Positions 16,039 to 25,485 of a stretch of 64,000 nt of DNA are shown here, in pieces. Made by a program: the position numbers and the translations under genes. Within the stretch, counting starts at the first letter, position 1; each line of letters starts with the position of its first letter. The DNA is from Lientehia hominis. GTDB lineage: Bacteria; Bacillota; Clostridia; Lachnospirales; Lachnospiraceae. The notes under the pieces were generated by a model that worked only from the letters and a program-made list of their open reading frames with translations, ran no database searches and had not been told where the DNA came from. The stretch covers positions 496,001-560,000 of the forward strand of contig NZ_JAJNOR010000001.1 in assembly GCF_021044755.1 (NCBI RefSeq), in the 5' to 3' direction.

Positions 16039-17232
16039 TTATTTTACGAGAGCTGCTGTCTCTCTCATGATCGCCAGTTCTTCGTTGGTGGGTACAACGG
16101 CGACCTTCTTTGCTGAATCATCCGCTGAGATCACTACTTCTTTACCACGGCTGTTATTCTTTGCCGCATCGATCTTGACACCCAGGTATCCGAGATATTC
16201 ACATACCTTCTCACGGATCAGAGGAGCATTCTCGCCAATACCGGCTGTAAACGCAATGGCGTCCACACCGTTCATGGCAGCCACATAAGAGCCGACTATC
16301 TTAGCCACACGGTAGCTGAAGATATCGATGGCGTCCGCCGCCAGCTGATTGCCGTCCGCCATGGCATCCTCCAGATCACGGAAATCACTGGAAAGACCCT
16401 TGGTCAGGCCGAATACGCCTGATTTTTTATTCAGGATATTCAGCATTTCGCTGACCGTCTTATTCTCTTTATTGCAGATATATTCTACCACAGCCGGATC
16501 GATATCACCGGAGCGCGTTCCCATCACAAGTCCTTCCAATGGAGTCAGACCCATGCTGGTATCTACACATTTACCATCTTTCACCGCGCTGATGGATGCA
16601 CCGTTGCCCAAATGGCAGACGATGACCTTGGAATTATCCGCATCCAGACCGAGGAACTTGATCGTCTCTTTGGACACAAAGCTGTGAGAGGTTCCATGGA
16701 ACCCATATTTCCGGATATGATATTTCTCATAATATTCGTAAGGAAGTCCATACATAAACGCTTTGGTGGGCATCGTCTGATGGAAAGCTGTATCAAATAC
16801 CGCTACATTGGGCTTTCCGGGCATCAGCTTCTGGCAGGCATAAATGCCCTTCAGGTTAGCCGGATTATGGAGAGGTCCCAGATCGCAGCACTCTTCGATA
16901 ACATCTACAACAGCCTGGTCAATGACGCAGGATTCCGTGATCTTTGCTCCGCCGTGCAGCACGCGGTGTCCGATGGCGTCCACCTCGTCCAGGGACTTCA
17001 TAACGCCGGTCTTTGCGTTTACAAGCGCGTCCAGAACCATCTGGATCGCCTCTGTATGAGTGGGCATAGGCGCCTCTGTCACTTCTTTCTCCCCGCCCGC
17101 AGGCTGATAGATCAGACGGCCGTCAATACCGATCCTCTCACACAGGCCCTTTGCCTTAACCTTCTCTGATTCGGAATCAATCAGCTGATATTTCAGAGAA
17201 GAGCTTCCGCAATTGATAATCAATACATTCAT
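16039..17232 (-). CDS. ackA: acetate kinase
   Basis: A 397-residue enzyme that converts acetyl phosphate and ADP to acetate and ATP, the last step of acetate fermentation. The start MNVLIINCGSSSLKYQL is the family's first signature, and the second (GFHGTSHSFVS) is near residue 180. The phosphate-2-like motif CHLGNGASI and the adenosine-region AFTAGIGEN follow in order. The length is exact for the family. It has AGGAGGG before the ATG and its own promoter. The usual partner pta is not adjacent. Confidence 0.97.
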   Translation of the reverse strand: MNVLIINCGSSSLKYQLIDSESEKVKAKGLCERIGIDGRLIYQPAGGEKEVTEAPMPTHTEAIQMVLDALVNAKTGVMKSLDEVDAIGHRVLHGGAKITESCVIDQAVVDVIEECCDLGPLHNPANLKGIYACQKLMPGKPNVAVFDTAFHQTMPTKAFMYGLPYEYYEKYHIRKYGFHGTSHSFVSKETIKFLGLDADNSKVIVCHLGNGASISAVKDGKCVDTSMGLTPLEGLVMGTRSGDIDPAVVEYICNKENKTVSEMLNILNKKSGVFGLTKGLSSDFRDLEDAMADGNQLAADAIDIFSYRVAKIVGSYVAAMNGVDAIAFTAGIGENAPLIREKVCEYLGYLGVKIDAAKNNSRGKEVVISADDSAKKVAVVPTNEELAIMRETAALVK

Positions 17233-17292
17233 GAATTTGTACCCTCCTAAATTAATAATCCTCTTTTTTGTGAAAAAACACAGATTATCTTT

Positions 17293-17321
17293 ATTCTATC
17301 GCGTTCCTTGCCTTGTGTAAA
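17293..17321 (-). promoter_or_regulatory. ackA promoter
   Basis: Minus strand TTTACA, 17-base spacer, TAGAAT, about 60 bases upstream of the ackA start. Confidence 0.7.
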
Positions 17322-17345
17322 GTGCAATTCTCCCTGAACATGTTT

Positions 17346-17978
17346 TTATTTCGGTACGCTTGCCGCCGTTCCTTCCCTTTTGGAAAAAATGCAGCCGCAG
17401 TAATTTTGCCGGTAAAGGCCAAATTCTTTTGAAAGCTCTATGGAGCGCTTATATCCCTCTCGTTTTTTAAAATCGGAAGGCAGGTAAGAAACTCCATACT
17501 CCTCTGCCAGGGCTTCCCCTATTTCCATGAGCTTTCCGGCATTTTTAAGCGGGCTTATGGACAAAGTGGTGCAAAAATAGTCATATCCACCCTTCTCAGC
17601 CATGGAAGCCGCCTGTCGGAGCCGGAGTTCATAGCACCCGAAGCACCGTTCGCCTCCCTCCGGAGCGTGCTCCATCCCCTTTGCCATCTGGTAAAAGGCC
17701 TCCGGATCATAGCTTCCCTCCACAAATTCAATGGGAAAAGAGGCGTTTTTATCTGATAACTCCCGGATCAAACGTTTCTGTTCCTCCACCCTCTTTTGGT
17801 ACTCCTCCTCCGGACTGATATTGGGATTATAATAAAAAACGGTAATGGAGAAATAACGGGACAGATATTCCAGCACATAGCTGGAGCACGGCGCGCAGCA
17901 GCTGTGCAGAAGAAGGCGCGGCGCCTCTTTCTCCATTCTTTCCAGAAGCGTATCAAGCTCCTTCTGATAATTTCTCAT
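17346..17978 (-). CDS. queH: epoxyqueuosine reductase QueH
   Basis: A 210-residue QueH (former DUF208) protein, the non-cobalamin enzyme that reduces epoxyqueuosine to queuosine in tRNA. It binds a [4Fe-4S] cluster and a second metal through clustered cysteines. All expected Cys motifs are present: HSCCAPCSSYV near residue 26, ERCFGCYELRLR near 110, and YCGCIFS near 195. It lies just upstream of ackA in the same direction and downstream of rpoD's terminator. No other queuosine genes are in the window. Confidence 0.93.
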   Translation of the reverse strand: MRNYQKELDTLLERMEKEAPRLLLHSCCAPCSSYVLEYLSRYFSITVFYYNPNISPEEEYQKRVEEQKRLIRELSDKNASFPIEFVEGSYDPEAFYQMAKGMEHAPEGGERCFGCYELRLRQAASMAEKGGYDYFCTTLSISPLKNAGKLMEIGEALAEEYGVSYLPSDFKKREGYKRSIELSKEFGLYRQNYCGCIFSKREGTAASVPK

Positions 17979-18023
17979 GATCCATTCCTTTCTGAATTTT
18001 AAACTTTTCTATTGAAACAAAAC

Positions 18024-18047
18024 GCTGCCCGGATCATTCCGGGCAGC
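18024..18047 (-). terminator. rpoD terminator
   Basis: Nine-base GC-rich stem GCTGCCCGG/CCGGGCAGC with a six-base loop, followed by GTTTTG on the minus strand. Confidence 0.8.
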
Positions 18048-18065
18048 CTGGTCTTTTGTCTGCTT

Positions 18066-19193
18066 TTAAAGAAAATCTCTGATACGCTTGCTCCTCACAG
18101 GATTGCGCAGCTTCCTGAGGGCTTTTGCCTCGATCTGCCGGATACGCTCCCTGGTGACATTGAACTCTTTGCCAACCTCCTCCAGGGTACGGGGATGCCC
18201 GTCTTCCAAGCCAAAACGCAGGACGATGACCTGGCGCTCCCTTTCTTTTAAATCCTCCAGAAGCGTATCAATATGCTCTCTGAGCATCACAGATTCCACA
18301 TTTCCTTCCGGTGTGACTGCATTGCTGTCCGCAACGAAATCCCCCAGATTGGAATCGTCCTCTTCCCCGATGGGGGTTTCCAAAGAGGCCGGTTCTCTGG
18401 CGATCTGCATAATCTCCATGACTTTCTCTTCCGTCATATCCAGAGCGCTCGCCAGCTCAGTCACTGAGGGCTCATATCCCAGCTCAAGAGTCAGCTTCCT
18501 CTGCATCTTCGACATTTTGTTGATGGTCTCCACCATATGTACCGGAACACGGATAGTCCTGGCCTGATCTGCCAGCGCCCTTGTCACCGATTGCCGAATC
18601 CACCACGTTGCATAGGTACTGAGCTTGTACCCTTTTGTATAATCAAATTTTTCAACGCCCTTTATAAGCCCCAGGTTTCCTTCCTGGACCAGATCCAGAA
18701 AACTCATGCCTCGGCCCGTATAGCGTTTAGCAATGCTGACCACCAGCCTCAGGTTCGCCTCGATCAGACGCTCCTTCGCTACCTGGTCTCCTTCCGCCTT
18801 TCGTTTCGCCAGTTTCAGTTCTTCTTCTGCCGTCAACAGCGGGACTGTGCCAATTTCCTTCAGATACATCCGAACCGGGTCTTCTGTACCGATGCCATCC
18901 AGAAAATCAATGGCATCCAAGTCAATCTCTTCTTCCTCTTCTTCCTCCAATGCGAAAGCGTCATCATCCGCGTCCAGGACCATGTCTTCATCGATGGTCA
19001 ATTCATCATTCATCACGCGCAGTACGTCAATCCCATTGTTCTCAAGGTATGTAATGATATCTTCAATCTGCTCAACGGTCAGATTCGCTCCTGCAAAAAA
19101 GTCATTGATATCATTCATATCCAGAGTGGACTTCTTGCTCTTACCCAGTTCTACAAGTTTCAGTAAATCTTCACTAAACTTTCCTTTTTCCAC
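18066..19193 (-). CDS. rpoD: primary RNA polymerase sigma factor RpoD (sigma-A)
   Basis: A 375-residue sigma-A. An N-terminal region 1.1 is followed by a very acidic linker (Glu/Asp run near residues 70-95), region 1.2 (DPVRMYLKEIG), the core-binding and -10 recognition region 2 (STYATWWIRQSVTRA), region 3, and the -35 recognition helix in region 4 (VTRERIRQIEAKALRKLR). The length is that of Firmicute SigA. It starts with GTG, with AAAGGA nine bases upstream. It has its own promoter and terminator, and dnaG, its common neighbour, is absent here. Confidence 0.97.
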   Translation of the reverse strand: MEKGKFSEDLLKLVELGKSKKSTLDMNDINDFFAGANLTVEQIEDIITYLENNGIDVLRVMNDELTIDEDMVLDADDDAFALEEEEEEEIDLDAIDFLDGIGTEDPVRMYLKEIGTVPLLTAEEELKLAKRKAEGDQVAKERLIEANLRLVVSIAKRYTGRGMSFLDLVQEGNLGLIKGVEKFDYTKGYKLSTYATWWIRQSVTRALADQARTIRVPVHMVETINKMSKMQRKLTLELGYEPSVTELASALDMTEEKVMEIMQIAREPASLETPIGEEDDSNLGDFVADSNAVTPEGNVESVMLREHIDTLLEDLKERERQVIVLRFGLEDGHPRTLEEVGKEFNVTRERIRQIEAKALRKLRNPVRSKRIRDFL

Positions 19194-19236
19194 TTGCTAA
19201 CGTCCTTTCGCACACACTTCTCCACGCTAATTTTTA

Positions 19237-19265
19237 ATTATACAAGCTTTTTCTACAAAAGTAAA
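19237..19265 (-). promoter_or_regulatory. rpoD promoter
   Basis: Minus strand TTTACT, 17-base spacer, consensus TATAAT, about 45 bases before the rpoD start codon. Confidence 0.75.
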
Positions 19266-19319
19266 GCCAAGATTTCATTTTTCCTGTGTTTTCCTGAATA
19301 TCTATTTCAATTTTCCAAA

Positions 19320-20240
19320 TTACGACTGCGTTTTCTTTTTCGGCAGCATATGGGTCATCTTCATAATCTGTATGGCCCGGCAATGGTTATCAATGATGAC
19401 TTCTTTTCTCTTTCCGCCGAATTCTCCGTCCAGCACCCATTCCACCGGCTCTTCAAACTGGAATTTCACATGGGAAGCCATAAAATGTCTCACCAGCTTT
19501 GATTTATGCCCGTTCTGCAAAAGGCTGGCCACCACATCCGGAAGCTGGAGGATGTTCTGGGGATTTTCCACCAAAAGTACCTCAAACCTGCCGTCATCCA
19601 GCCTGACATTTCTGCCATTCAGCCCCTTAAAGCCCGCTATTTGATTGGCGTTGCTGACCATCCCCACCAGCACATCTCCCTCGTAGAAATCCGTTTCCGT
19701 CTCCATGGTGATGTGCTGGGCCTTTATGCCTCCCAAGCTCTTCGCCGCTTCCAGAATATAGGCGGGATGGCCTAAAACCGCCTTAAACTCTCTGGGAGTC
19801 TTATAAGGCACATCCGTAAAAGCGCCAAAAGCCGCCACATAGGTGAAATAGCTCTCATTGAATTTTCCGATATCCACGGGACATGCGGTGCCCATAACAA
19901 TACTTTCCGCCGCCTGAATCATATTCCTGGGTATTTTATGACTGGCTGCGAAATCGTTGGTCGTGCCGGCTGGAATATAACCGATATAAGGTTTTTTATC
20001 CATTCCCATAACGCCGGAGACAACTTCATTCAGAGTACCGTCTCCCCCACTTCCCACGATTAAATCCATGCCATATCCACGTTCTTCTACCACTCGCCTT
20101 GCATCCAGTGTCCTCTGGGTCACATGGATCTCCACTTGATATCCGGCCTTCACAAAAACATCCAAGATGTCCATAAGCTTAGTCCGAATCTGTGCCTTGC
20201 CTGACAGCGGGTTGAAGACGAACAGCATCTTCTTATCCAT
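19320..20240 (-). CDS. diacylglycerol kinase catalytic-domain protein (YegS/BmrU/DgkB-like lipid kinase)
   Basis: A 306-residue lipid kinase family protein. The NPLSGKA motif near residue 10 and the nucleotide-binding loop GSGGDGTLNEVV near residue 64 define the DAGK catalytic domain. The PAGTTNDFA motif follows near residue 97. Such enzymes phosphorylate diacylglycerol or related lipids at the membrane, and the substrate here cannot be told. The gene has its own promoter between it and trpA, and no clear terminator separates it from the trp operon. Confidence 0.88.
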   Translation of the reverse strand: MDKKMLFVFNPLSGKAQIRTKLMDILDVFVKAGYQVEIHVTQRTLDARRVVEERGYGMDLIVGSGGDGTLNEVVSGVMGMDKKPYIGYIPAGTTNDFAASHKIPRNMIQAAESIVMGTACPVDIGKFNESYFTYVAAFGAFTDVPYKTPREFKAVLGHPAYILEAAKSLGGIKAQHITMETETDFYEGDVLVGMVSNANQIAGFKGLNGRNVRLDDGRFEVLLVENPQNILQLPDVVASLLQNGHKSKLVRHFMASHVKFQFEEPVEWVLDGEFGGKRKEVIIDNHCRAIQIMKMTHMLPKKKTQS

Positions 20241-20322
20241 ACTGTAGAACCCTGCCTTTCCGCCGCAACGGCAGCCGCCGTTTTACTCACGATCTGTCTG
20301 AATCATCTTTATACATAGGTAG

Positions 20323-20351
20323 ATTCTACTCTTTTCAGACTTTGACGTCAA
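20323..20351 (-). promoter_or_regulatory. promoter of the lipid-kinase-like gene
   Basis: Minus strand TTGACG, 17-base spacer, TAGAAT, just downstream of the trpA stop. Confidence 0.65.
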
Positions 20352-20367
20352 TCTTTTCACGAAAATT

Positions 20368-21150
20368 TTATGATTCGGCGCTTAATACAGCTTCTTTCAT
20401 TTTCTTCACATATGCGGCTACTGGCTCAATGCTGTCTTTTCCGTACTCTGCCACCAGCCTGACAATGGCGCTGCCTACGATAGCCCCGTCGGAAACAGCC
20501 GCCATCCGCTTTGCCTGCTCCGGCGTGGATATCCCAAATCCCACCGCACAGGGCACCTTTGCTTCCTGTCTCACGGCCTTCATCATGGCGTCGATGTCCG
20601 TCCGGAACTCGCTTCGGACGCCGGTCACTCCCATGGAAGAGACACAATATAAAAATCCCTTCGCTTCCCTGGCTATCATGGAGATCCTTTCATGGGAAGT
20701 AGGCGCGATCAGAGAGATCAGATCAACGCCAAAGCGTTCACACTCCGGCAGAAGCTCCGCTTTTTCTTCATAAGGAAGATCCGGCACGATCAGACCGTCA
20801 AGGCCTGCCTCCTGACATTTTCTCATGAATCGTTCTTTTCCATAGGTATAGATGGGATTGATATAAGTGAGGAACACCAAAGGGATCTGCGTGGTCTTCC
20901 GTACTTTTTTCACCAGATCAAACAGTCCGTCCGTCGTGCAGCCCGCCGAAAGGGCCCGCTGGTTGGCGTCCTGGATCACGACCCCTTCTGCGATAGGGTC
21001 AGAAAAAGGCACTCCTATCTCAATGAGGTCTGCCCCAGCCTCCGCCATCGCGTAAATCAGCCGCTCCGTCACATCCAGCGCAGGGTCTCCCCCCGTCACA
21101 AATGGAATAAACGCCTTTCCGTTTTTAAAAGCCTCCGCTATCCTACTCAT
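20368..21150 (-). CDS. trpA: tryptophan synthase alpha chain
   Basis: A 260-residue TIM-barrel subunit that cleaves indole-3-glycerol phosphate to indole and glyceraldehyde 3-phosphate. The catalytic Glu lies in LIEIGVPFSDPIAEG (near residue 43) and the catalytic Asp in GLDGLIVPDLPYEE (near residue 130). The phosphate-binding GFGIST loop is present. It overlaps trpB by 8 bases, which fits the channelled alpha-beta complex. It is the last gene of the trp operon. Confidence 0.97.
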   Translation of the reverse strand: MSRIAEAFKNGKAFIPFVTGGDPALDVTERLIYAMAEAGADLIEIGVPFSDPIAEGVVIQDANQRALSAGCTTDGLFDLVKKVRKTTQIPLVFLTYINPIYTYGKERFMRKCQEAGLDGLIVPDLPYEEKAELLPECERFGVDLISLIAPTSHERISMIAREAKGFLYCVSSMGVTGVRSEFRTDIDAMMKAVRQEAKVPCAVGFGISTPEQAKRMAAVSDGAIVGSAIVRLVAEYGKDSIEPVAAYVKKMKEAVLSAES

Positions 21151-22327
21151 ATATATTCACCCCCCTGTATCTTGCAATAGCCGCCACATCCTTATCGCCC
21201 CGTCCGGATATATTGATAGCAATGATCTTCTCCTTATCCATAGACGGCGCCAGCTTTCTCGCATATGCCACCGCATGAGCGCTTTCCACAGCCGGAATGA
21301 TGCCTTCTGTCCTGGAAAGATATTCAAAGGCGCTCACCGCCTCTTCATCGGTCACCGGCACATACTGCGCTCTCCCTGTCTCATGGAGCATTGCATGTTC
21401 CGGTCCGATTCCCGGATAATCAAGCCCGGCAGAAATGGAATATACCGGCGCGATCTGTCCGTATTCATCCTGGCAGAACAAAGATTTCATTCCATGGAAG
21501 ATACCGGTGCTCCCATTGGCAATGGTCGCGGCATTTTTGGGGTTATCCACCCCCAGGCCGGCCGCCTCGCATCCAATCAGCTTCACTTGTTCATCGGGAA
21601 TGAACTCATAAAAGGCTCCCATGGCGTTGCTTCCGCCGCCTACACAGGCGATGACCGCATCCGGAAGCCTGCCTTCCTTCTCAAAAAGCTGTTCTTTGAT
21701 CTCTTTCCCGATCACTTTCTGAAAATCCCTCACTATCATCGGGAAGGGATGCGGTCCCATTACAGAACCCAGGACATAAAGCGTATCGTCCACTCTCCTG
21801 GTCCACTCTCTCATGGTCTCATTGACGGCGTCTTTAAGCGTCATCGTGCCGCTGGTCACCGGATGTACCTTAGCCCCCAGAAGCTCCATCCGATATACGT
21901 TCAGCACCTGGCGGTCCGTATCTTCTTTTCCCATGAAAATCTCACATTCCATTCCCATCAGCGCTGCTGCCGTAGCAGTTGCCACACCGTGCTGTCCCGC
22001 TCCTGTTTCGGCAATGACACGTGTCTTCCCCATTTTTTTGGCCAAAAGCACCTGTCCCAGCACATTATTGATCTTATGGGAGCCAGTATGATTTAAATCC
22101 TCTCTTTTTAAATAAATTTTCGCACCGCCCAGATCCTTCGTCATTTTCTCCGCATAATAGAGCAGCGACGGGCGCCCCGCGTAATTTTTAAGAAGCTCGT
22201 CCAGCTCCCGGTTGAATTCCGGATCCCTTTTATAATGCTCATATGCGGCGTCCAGTTCCTTTACCGCGTTCATAAGCGTTTCCGGAATGTACTGGCCGCC
22301 GTACTGTCCATACCTGCCTGCTTTCAT
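21143..22327 (-). CDS. trpB: tryptophan synthase beta chain
   Basis: A 394-residue PLP enzyme that joins indole and serine to make tryptophan. The PLP Lys lies in REDLNHTGSHKINNVLGQ (near residue 85), and the phosphate-binding GGGSNAMG loop is near residue 230. Sequence features fit TrpB1, the TrpA-dependent type. Its ATGA start overlaps the trpF stop by 4 bases, and AGGAGG lies upstream. Confidence 0.97.
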   Translation of the reverse strand: MKAGRYGQYGGQYIPETLMNAVKELDAAYEHYKRDPEFNRELDELLKNYAGRPSLLYYAEKMTKDLGGAKIYLKREDLNHTGSHKINNVLGQVLLAKKMGKTRVIAETGAGQHGVATATAAALMGMECEIFMGKEDTDRQVLNVYRMELLGAKVHPVTSGTMTLKDAVNETMREWTRRVDDTLYVLGSVMGPHPFPMIVRDFQKVIGKEIKEQLFEKEGRLPDAVIACVGGGSNAMGAFYEFIPDEQVKLIGCEAAGLGVDNPKNAATIANGSTGIFHGMKSLFCQDEYGQIAPVYSISAGLDYPGIGPEHAMLHETGRAQYVPVTDEEAVSAFEYLSRTEGIIPAVESAHAVAYARKLAPSMDKEKIIAINISGRGDKDVAAIARYRGVNIYE

Positions 22328-22998
22328 AGTTCTTTTCCTCCTGTTCTTCTTCCTGCCCTTCCGTCCGCTGCGTACCCGCCGCGGGCAGCTTTTAAAAAAG
22401 CCTCCACTTTTTTTATATCTTTGTATCCGCCGCTCTCCAGACTGCTGGACGCATCCACACCATAAGGACGGTACCGGCAGACGGCTTCCGCCACGCTTTC
22501 TGTCCTCAGTCCTCCCGCCAGGAAATATGGCTTCCTCAGGCTTGGGATCAGCTCCCGGTCAAAAGCTTTCCCACTTCCGCCGTATATCCCTTCCGTATAA
22601 GCATCCAAGAGAAGATAGTCACAGGGAAGCCGTTCTGCTGAAAGGACCTGTTCCCGGCTCTTCACCCGGACTGCCCGGATGACCGGCACACAAGTCATAT
22701 TCCGCAGCCGTTCCATATATTCCCTGTCCTCTTCTCCATGAAGCTGCACCATGTCAATGACACCGCCCCGGCACAGGCCCGCCACCCGCTCCGGCTCTTC
22801 ATCAACAAAAACTCCCACCGCTCTGATCTCCGGATCCAGAAGGGCTTTCAGCCGCTCTGCCGTATTTCGGTCCACCTGCCGGCTGCTCTTCGCAAAAACG
22901 AATCCGATGAAATCTGGTTTTAAACGGTTTGCCATCTGAATATCCTCAGGCCGTCTCAAACCGCAGATCTTCACTTTTACGCCGTCTGTTTTTTCCAC
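22324..22998 (-). CDS. trpF: phosphoribosylanthranilate isomerase
   Basis: A 224-residue TIM barrel that performs the Amadori rearrangement of phosphoribosylanthranilate. VKICGLRRPED holds the catalytic Cys near the N-terminus, VQLHGEE and the LLDAYTEGIYGGSGKAFD stretch hold the general-acid Asp, and the phosphate loop is FLAGGL. I chose the GTG at 22998, with GGAG just upstream, over the GTG at 23028, because it places the ICG motif at the usual distance. The C-terminal 15 residues are a Gly/Arg-rich extension beyond the normal end. It is a separate gene, not fused to trpC as in E. coli. Confidence 0.93.
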   Translation of the reverse strand: MEKTDGVKVKICGLRRPEDIQMANRLKPDFIGFVFAKSSRQVDRNTAERLKALLDPEIRAVGVFVDEEPERVAGLCRGGVIDMVQLHGEEDREYMERLRNMTCVPVIRAVRVKSREQVLSAERLPCDYLLLDAYTEGIYGGSGKAFDRELIPSLRKPYFLAGGLRTESVAEAVCRYRPYGVDASSSLESGGYKDIKKVEAFLKAARGGYAADGRAGRRTGGKEL

Positions 22999-23014
22999 AT
23001 CCTCTCCGCCTGCC

Positions 23015-23830
23015 TTATATCTGTCCACAGCCAGAGCCTCCTGCCATTCCTTCGCCTCTCAGACGTTTCAGCATGCCTGCCTTATCTGTACTTCTCATGA
23101 AGGTCTCCCCGATCAGCACTCCATTTACCTTTGCGTCCCGGAGCACCTGGATATCCGACGAATCCCGGATCCCGCTCTCTGCCACGAACAGTATTTCTTC
23201 CGGTACAAGACTTCGAAGCCTCTCGCTGTTATGGATATCAACCTCAAAGGTCCGGAGGTCTCTGTTATTTACTCCGACCATCCTGGCGCCCGCATCTAGG
23301 GCCATCTGTATCTCCGCTTCGTCATGGGCCTCCACCAGGGCGGACAGGCTGAGGGAGTCACAGATATGCAGATAATGCTTCAATCTGTCCGCATCCAGGA
23401 GTGCGCAAATCAGCAGCACACAGGAAGCTCCCATAGTCTTTGCCTGATAGATCTGATATTCATCCACGGTAAAGTCCTTACGAATGATCGGAACTGAGAC
23501 TGTTTCCGCGATTGCCGCCAGATATTCATTCTTTCCCATAAAATATTCCGGCTCTGTCAGCACAGAGATACAGGCAGCTCCTGCTTTCTCGTATTCCTTC
23601 GCAATCTGGACATAAGGAAAATTTTCTGCGATAATCCCTTTTGAAGGAGACGCTTTTTTCACCTCACAGATAAAGTTAATGTCCTGTTTTCTGAGTGCTT
23701 CTTCGAAAGGAAAGGATTTCTGGTCCTCCGTCAGAAAAAGCGCTCTCTTTTTCATTTCCTCCGGCGATACTCTTTCCTTCTCTCTCTTCACCCGCATCCT
23801 GGAACTTTCTGCCAGTTTATCTAATATCAT
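23015..23830 (-). CDS. trpC: indole-3-glycerol phosphate synthase
   Basis: A 271-residue TIM barrel that closes the indole ring. The family's ICEVKKASPSKG segment holds the catalytic Lys (near residue 52), and VNNRDLRTF plus VAESGI are the later signatures. The start ATG at 23830 has GGGAGG six bases upstream, and the longer frame adds eight unsupported residues. It sits between trpD and trpF with a short gap on the trpD side. Confidence 0.96.
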   Translation of the reverse strand: MILDKLAESSRMRVKREKERVSPEEMKKRALFLTEDQKSFPFEEALRKQDINFICEVKKASPSKGIIAENFPYVQIAKEYEKAGAACISVLTEPEYFMGKNEYLAAIAETVSVPIIRKDFTVDEYQIYQAKTMGASCVLLICALLDADRLKHYLHICDSLSLSALVEAHDEAEIQMALDAGARMVGVNNRDLRTFEVDIHNSERLRSLVPEEILFVAESGIRDSSDIQVLRDAKVNGVLIGETFMRSTDKAGMLKRLRGEGMAGGSGCGQI

Positions 23831-23843
23831 GCGAAACCTCCCG

Positions 23844-24854
23844 TCAATTCTCATTTGAAAGCCGTATAAACGCTTCCAGCTGCTCCCTGGCCTTTCCGCT
23901 GTCGATCAGTTCTTCTGCCAGCTTCACGGCTTCCAAAAGGCTCACATCGTCCTTCACCATATAGATACACGCAGCAGAGTTTAAAACCACCGCGTCCCGC
24001 TTGGGTCCTTTTTTTCCTTCCAGAATCTCTCTGGCGATCTGTGCGTTTTCCGCCGGCTCTCCGCCTACCAGGTCCTCCGGCCTGCACTTTTTAAGCCCCA
24101 CATGCTCCGGCTCAAGTATATAAGAAGTAATGGATCCGTCCCGCAGTTCGCAGCAGGTAGTCGGAGCACTCAGGGATATTTCATCTATCCCGTCCTGTCC
24201 GTGTACGACGATTCCCCGTTTGACGCCCAGCTTTAACAGCACCTGGGCCAGGGGCTCTACCAGCTTTTCATCATACACTCCCAAGAGCTCAAAATTGGCA
24301 CCCGCCGGATTTGCGAGCGGTCCCAGGATATTGAAAATAGTTCGAATGCCCAGCTCCTTCCTGACCGGCGCCACAAACCGCATGGCAGTGTGATAAGTCT
24401 GGGCAAACATGAAGCACAAGTTAATCTTCCCCAGAATAGCCGCGCTCTTCACAGGGCTGATGGCAATATTCACACCCAGAGCCTCCAAGACATCCGCCGC
24501 CCCGCATTTGCTGGACACACTCCGGTTGCCATGCTTTGCCACCGGAATCCCCGCAGCTGACACTACCAGGGAGGAAACCGTAGAAATATTGAAGGTATTG
24601 GCCTCGTCGCCTCCGGTTCCCACGATTTCCAGCACGTCCATATTGTGCAGCAGGCGGGTGCAGTGTTTTCTCATCCCGGCCGCGCAGGCAGTAATCTCCT
24701 CAATAGTCTCTCCCTTCATCCGGAGCCCTGTCAGAAACGCACCCATATGGATCTGGGTTGCTTCCCCGTCCATAATCTCATCCATTACCTGCTCTGCCAT
24801 CTCATAACTGAGATCATTGCCGTTCACCACTTCATAAATCGCTTCTTTTATCAT
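23844..24854 (-). CDS. trpD: anthranilate phosphoribosyltransferase
   Basis: A 336-residue transferase that attaches phosphoribose to anthranilate. The glycine-rich GTGGDEANTFNIST motif near residue 80 binds the pyrophosphate, and KHGNRSVSSKCGAADVLEAL follows. Here trpD is a free-standing gene, not fused to the amidotransferase as in enteric bacteria. A gap of 53 bases separates it from trpG. Confidence 0.96.
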   Translation of the reverse strand: MIKEAIYEVVNGNDLSYEMAEQVMDEIMDGEATQIHMGAFLTGLRMKGETIEEITACAAGMRKHCTRLLHNMDVLEIVGTGGDEANTFNISTVSSLVVSAAGIPVAKHGNRSVSSKCGAADVLEALGVNIAISPVKSAAILGKINLCFMFAQTYHTAMRFVAPVRKELGIRTIFNILGPLANPAGANFELLGVYDEKLVEPLAQVLLKLGVKRGIVVHGQDGIDEISLSAPTTCCELRDGSITSYILEPEHVGLKKCRPEDLVGGEPAENAQIAREILEGKKGPKRDAVVLNSAACIYMVKDDVSLLEAVKLAEELIDSGKAREQLEAFIRLSNEN

Positions 24855-24907
24855 ATCTTCTCCTTCTTTCCGTCAAAATCTCTGTCAGCCGCGCTGTAGT
24901 ATCCGTT

Positions 24908-25483
24908 TCACTGGTTTATGTTCAGGAAATTTTCCATCATCTTTTTTCCGTTCGGCGTGAGCACCGATTCCGGATGGAACTGCAGGCCGTACAAAGCATA
25001 ATCCTTGTGCTCCACCGCCATCACTTCCCCGTCCTCCGCCTCTCCTGTCACCCGAAGCTCCGCCGGCAGGGAAGCTTTTTCTGCCGCCAAAGAATGATAG
25101 CGGGCCGCTGCCTCCGTCCCGGAAAGTCCCGCAAAGATCGAGGATTCCGTATCAAGCTTTATCATACTCTGCTTTCCGTGCATCAGTTCCTTTGCATAGG
25201 TTATTCTCGCTCCCAGCGCTTCACATATGGCCTGATGCCCCAGACAAACTCCGAGAATGGGAATATCTCCCATAAAGCGCTTCACAACGTCCTCGCAGAT
25301 TCCCGCGTCTTCCGGGCGGCCCGGCCCCGGAGAAAGTATGATATGACTTGGTTTCCAGACTCCGATCTCCTCTTCCGATACTTCATCATTCCGTATAATC
25401 CGGATTCTTTCCGGGCTGACAGAACCTATCAGCTGCACCAGATTATAAGAAAAGCTGTCATAGTTGTCTATCAGCAGTATCAT
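24908..25483 (-). CDS. trpG: anthranilate synthase component II (glutamine amidotransferase)
   Basis: A 191-residue class I glutamine amidotransferase that delivers ammonia to TrpE. The nucleophile Cys is in ILGVCLGHQAI (near residue 78), and the His-Glu pair is in GLQFHPESVLT (near residue 170). The start is the ATG at 25483, with GGGGAGG seven bases upstream and overlapping the end of trpE. In Firmicutes such a subunit may also serve p-aminobenzoate synthesis. Its place in the operon makes tryptophan the main role. Confidence 0.95.
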   Translation of the reverse strand: MILLIDNYDSFSYNLVQLIGSVSPERIRIIRNDEVSEEEIGVWKPSHIILSPGPGRPEDAGICEDVVKRFMGDIPILGVCLGHQAICEALGARITYAKELMHGKQSMIKLDTESSIFAGLSGTEAAARYHSLAAEKASLPAELRVTGEAEDGEVMAVEHKDYALYGLQFHPESVLTPNGKKMMENFLNINQ

Positions 25484-25485
25484 GC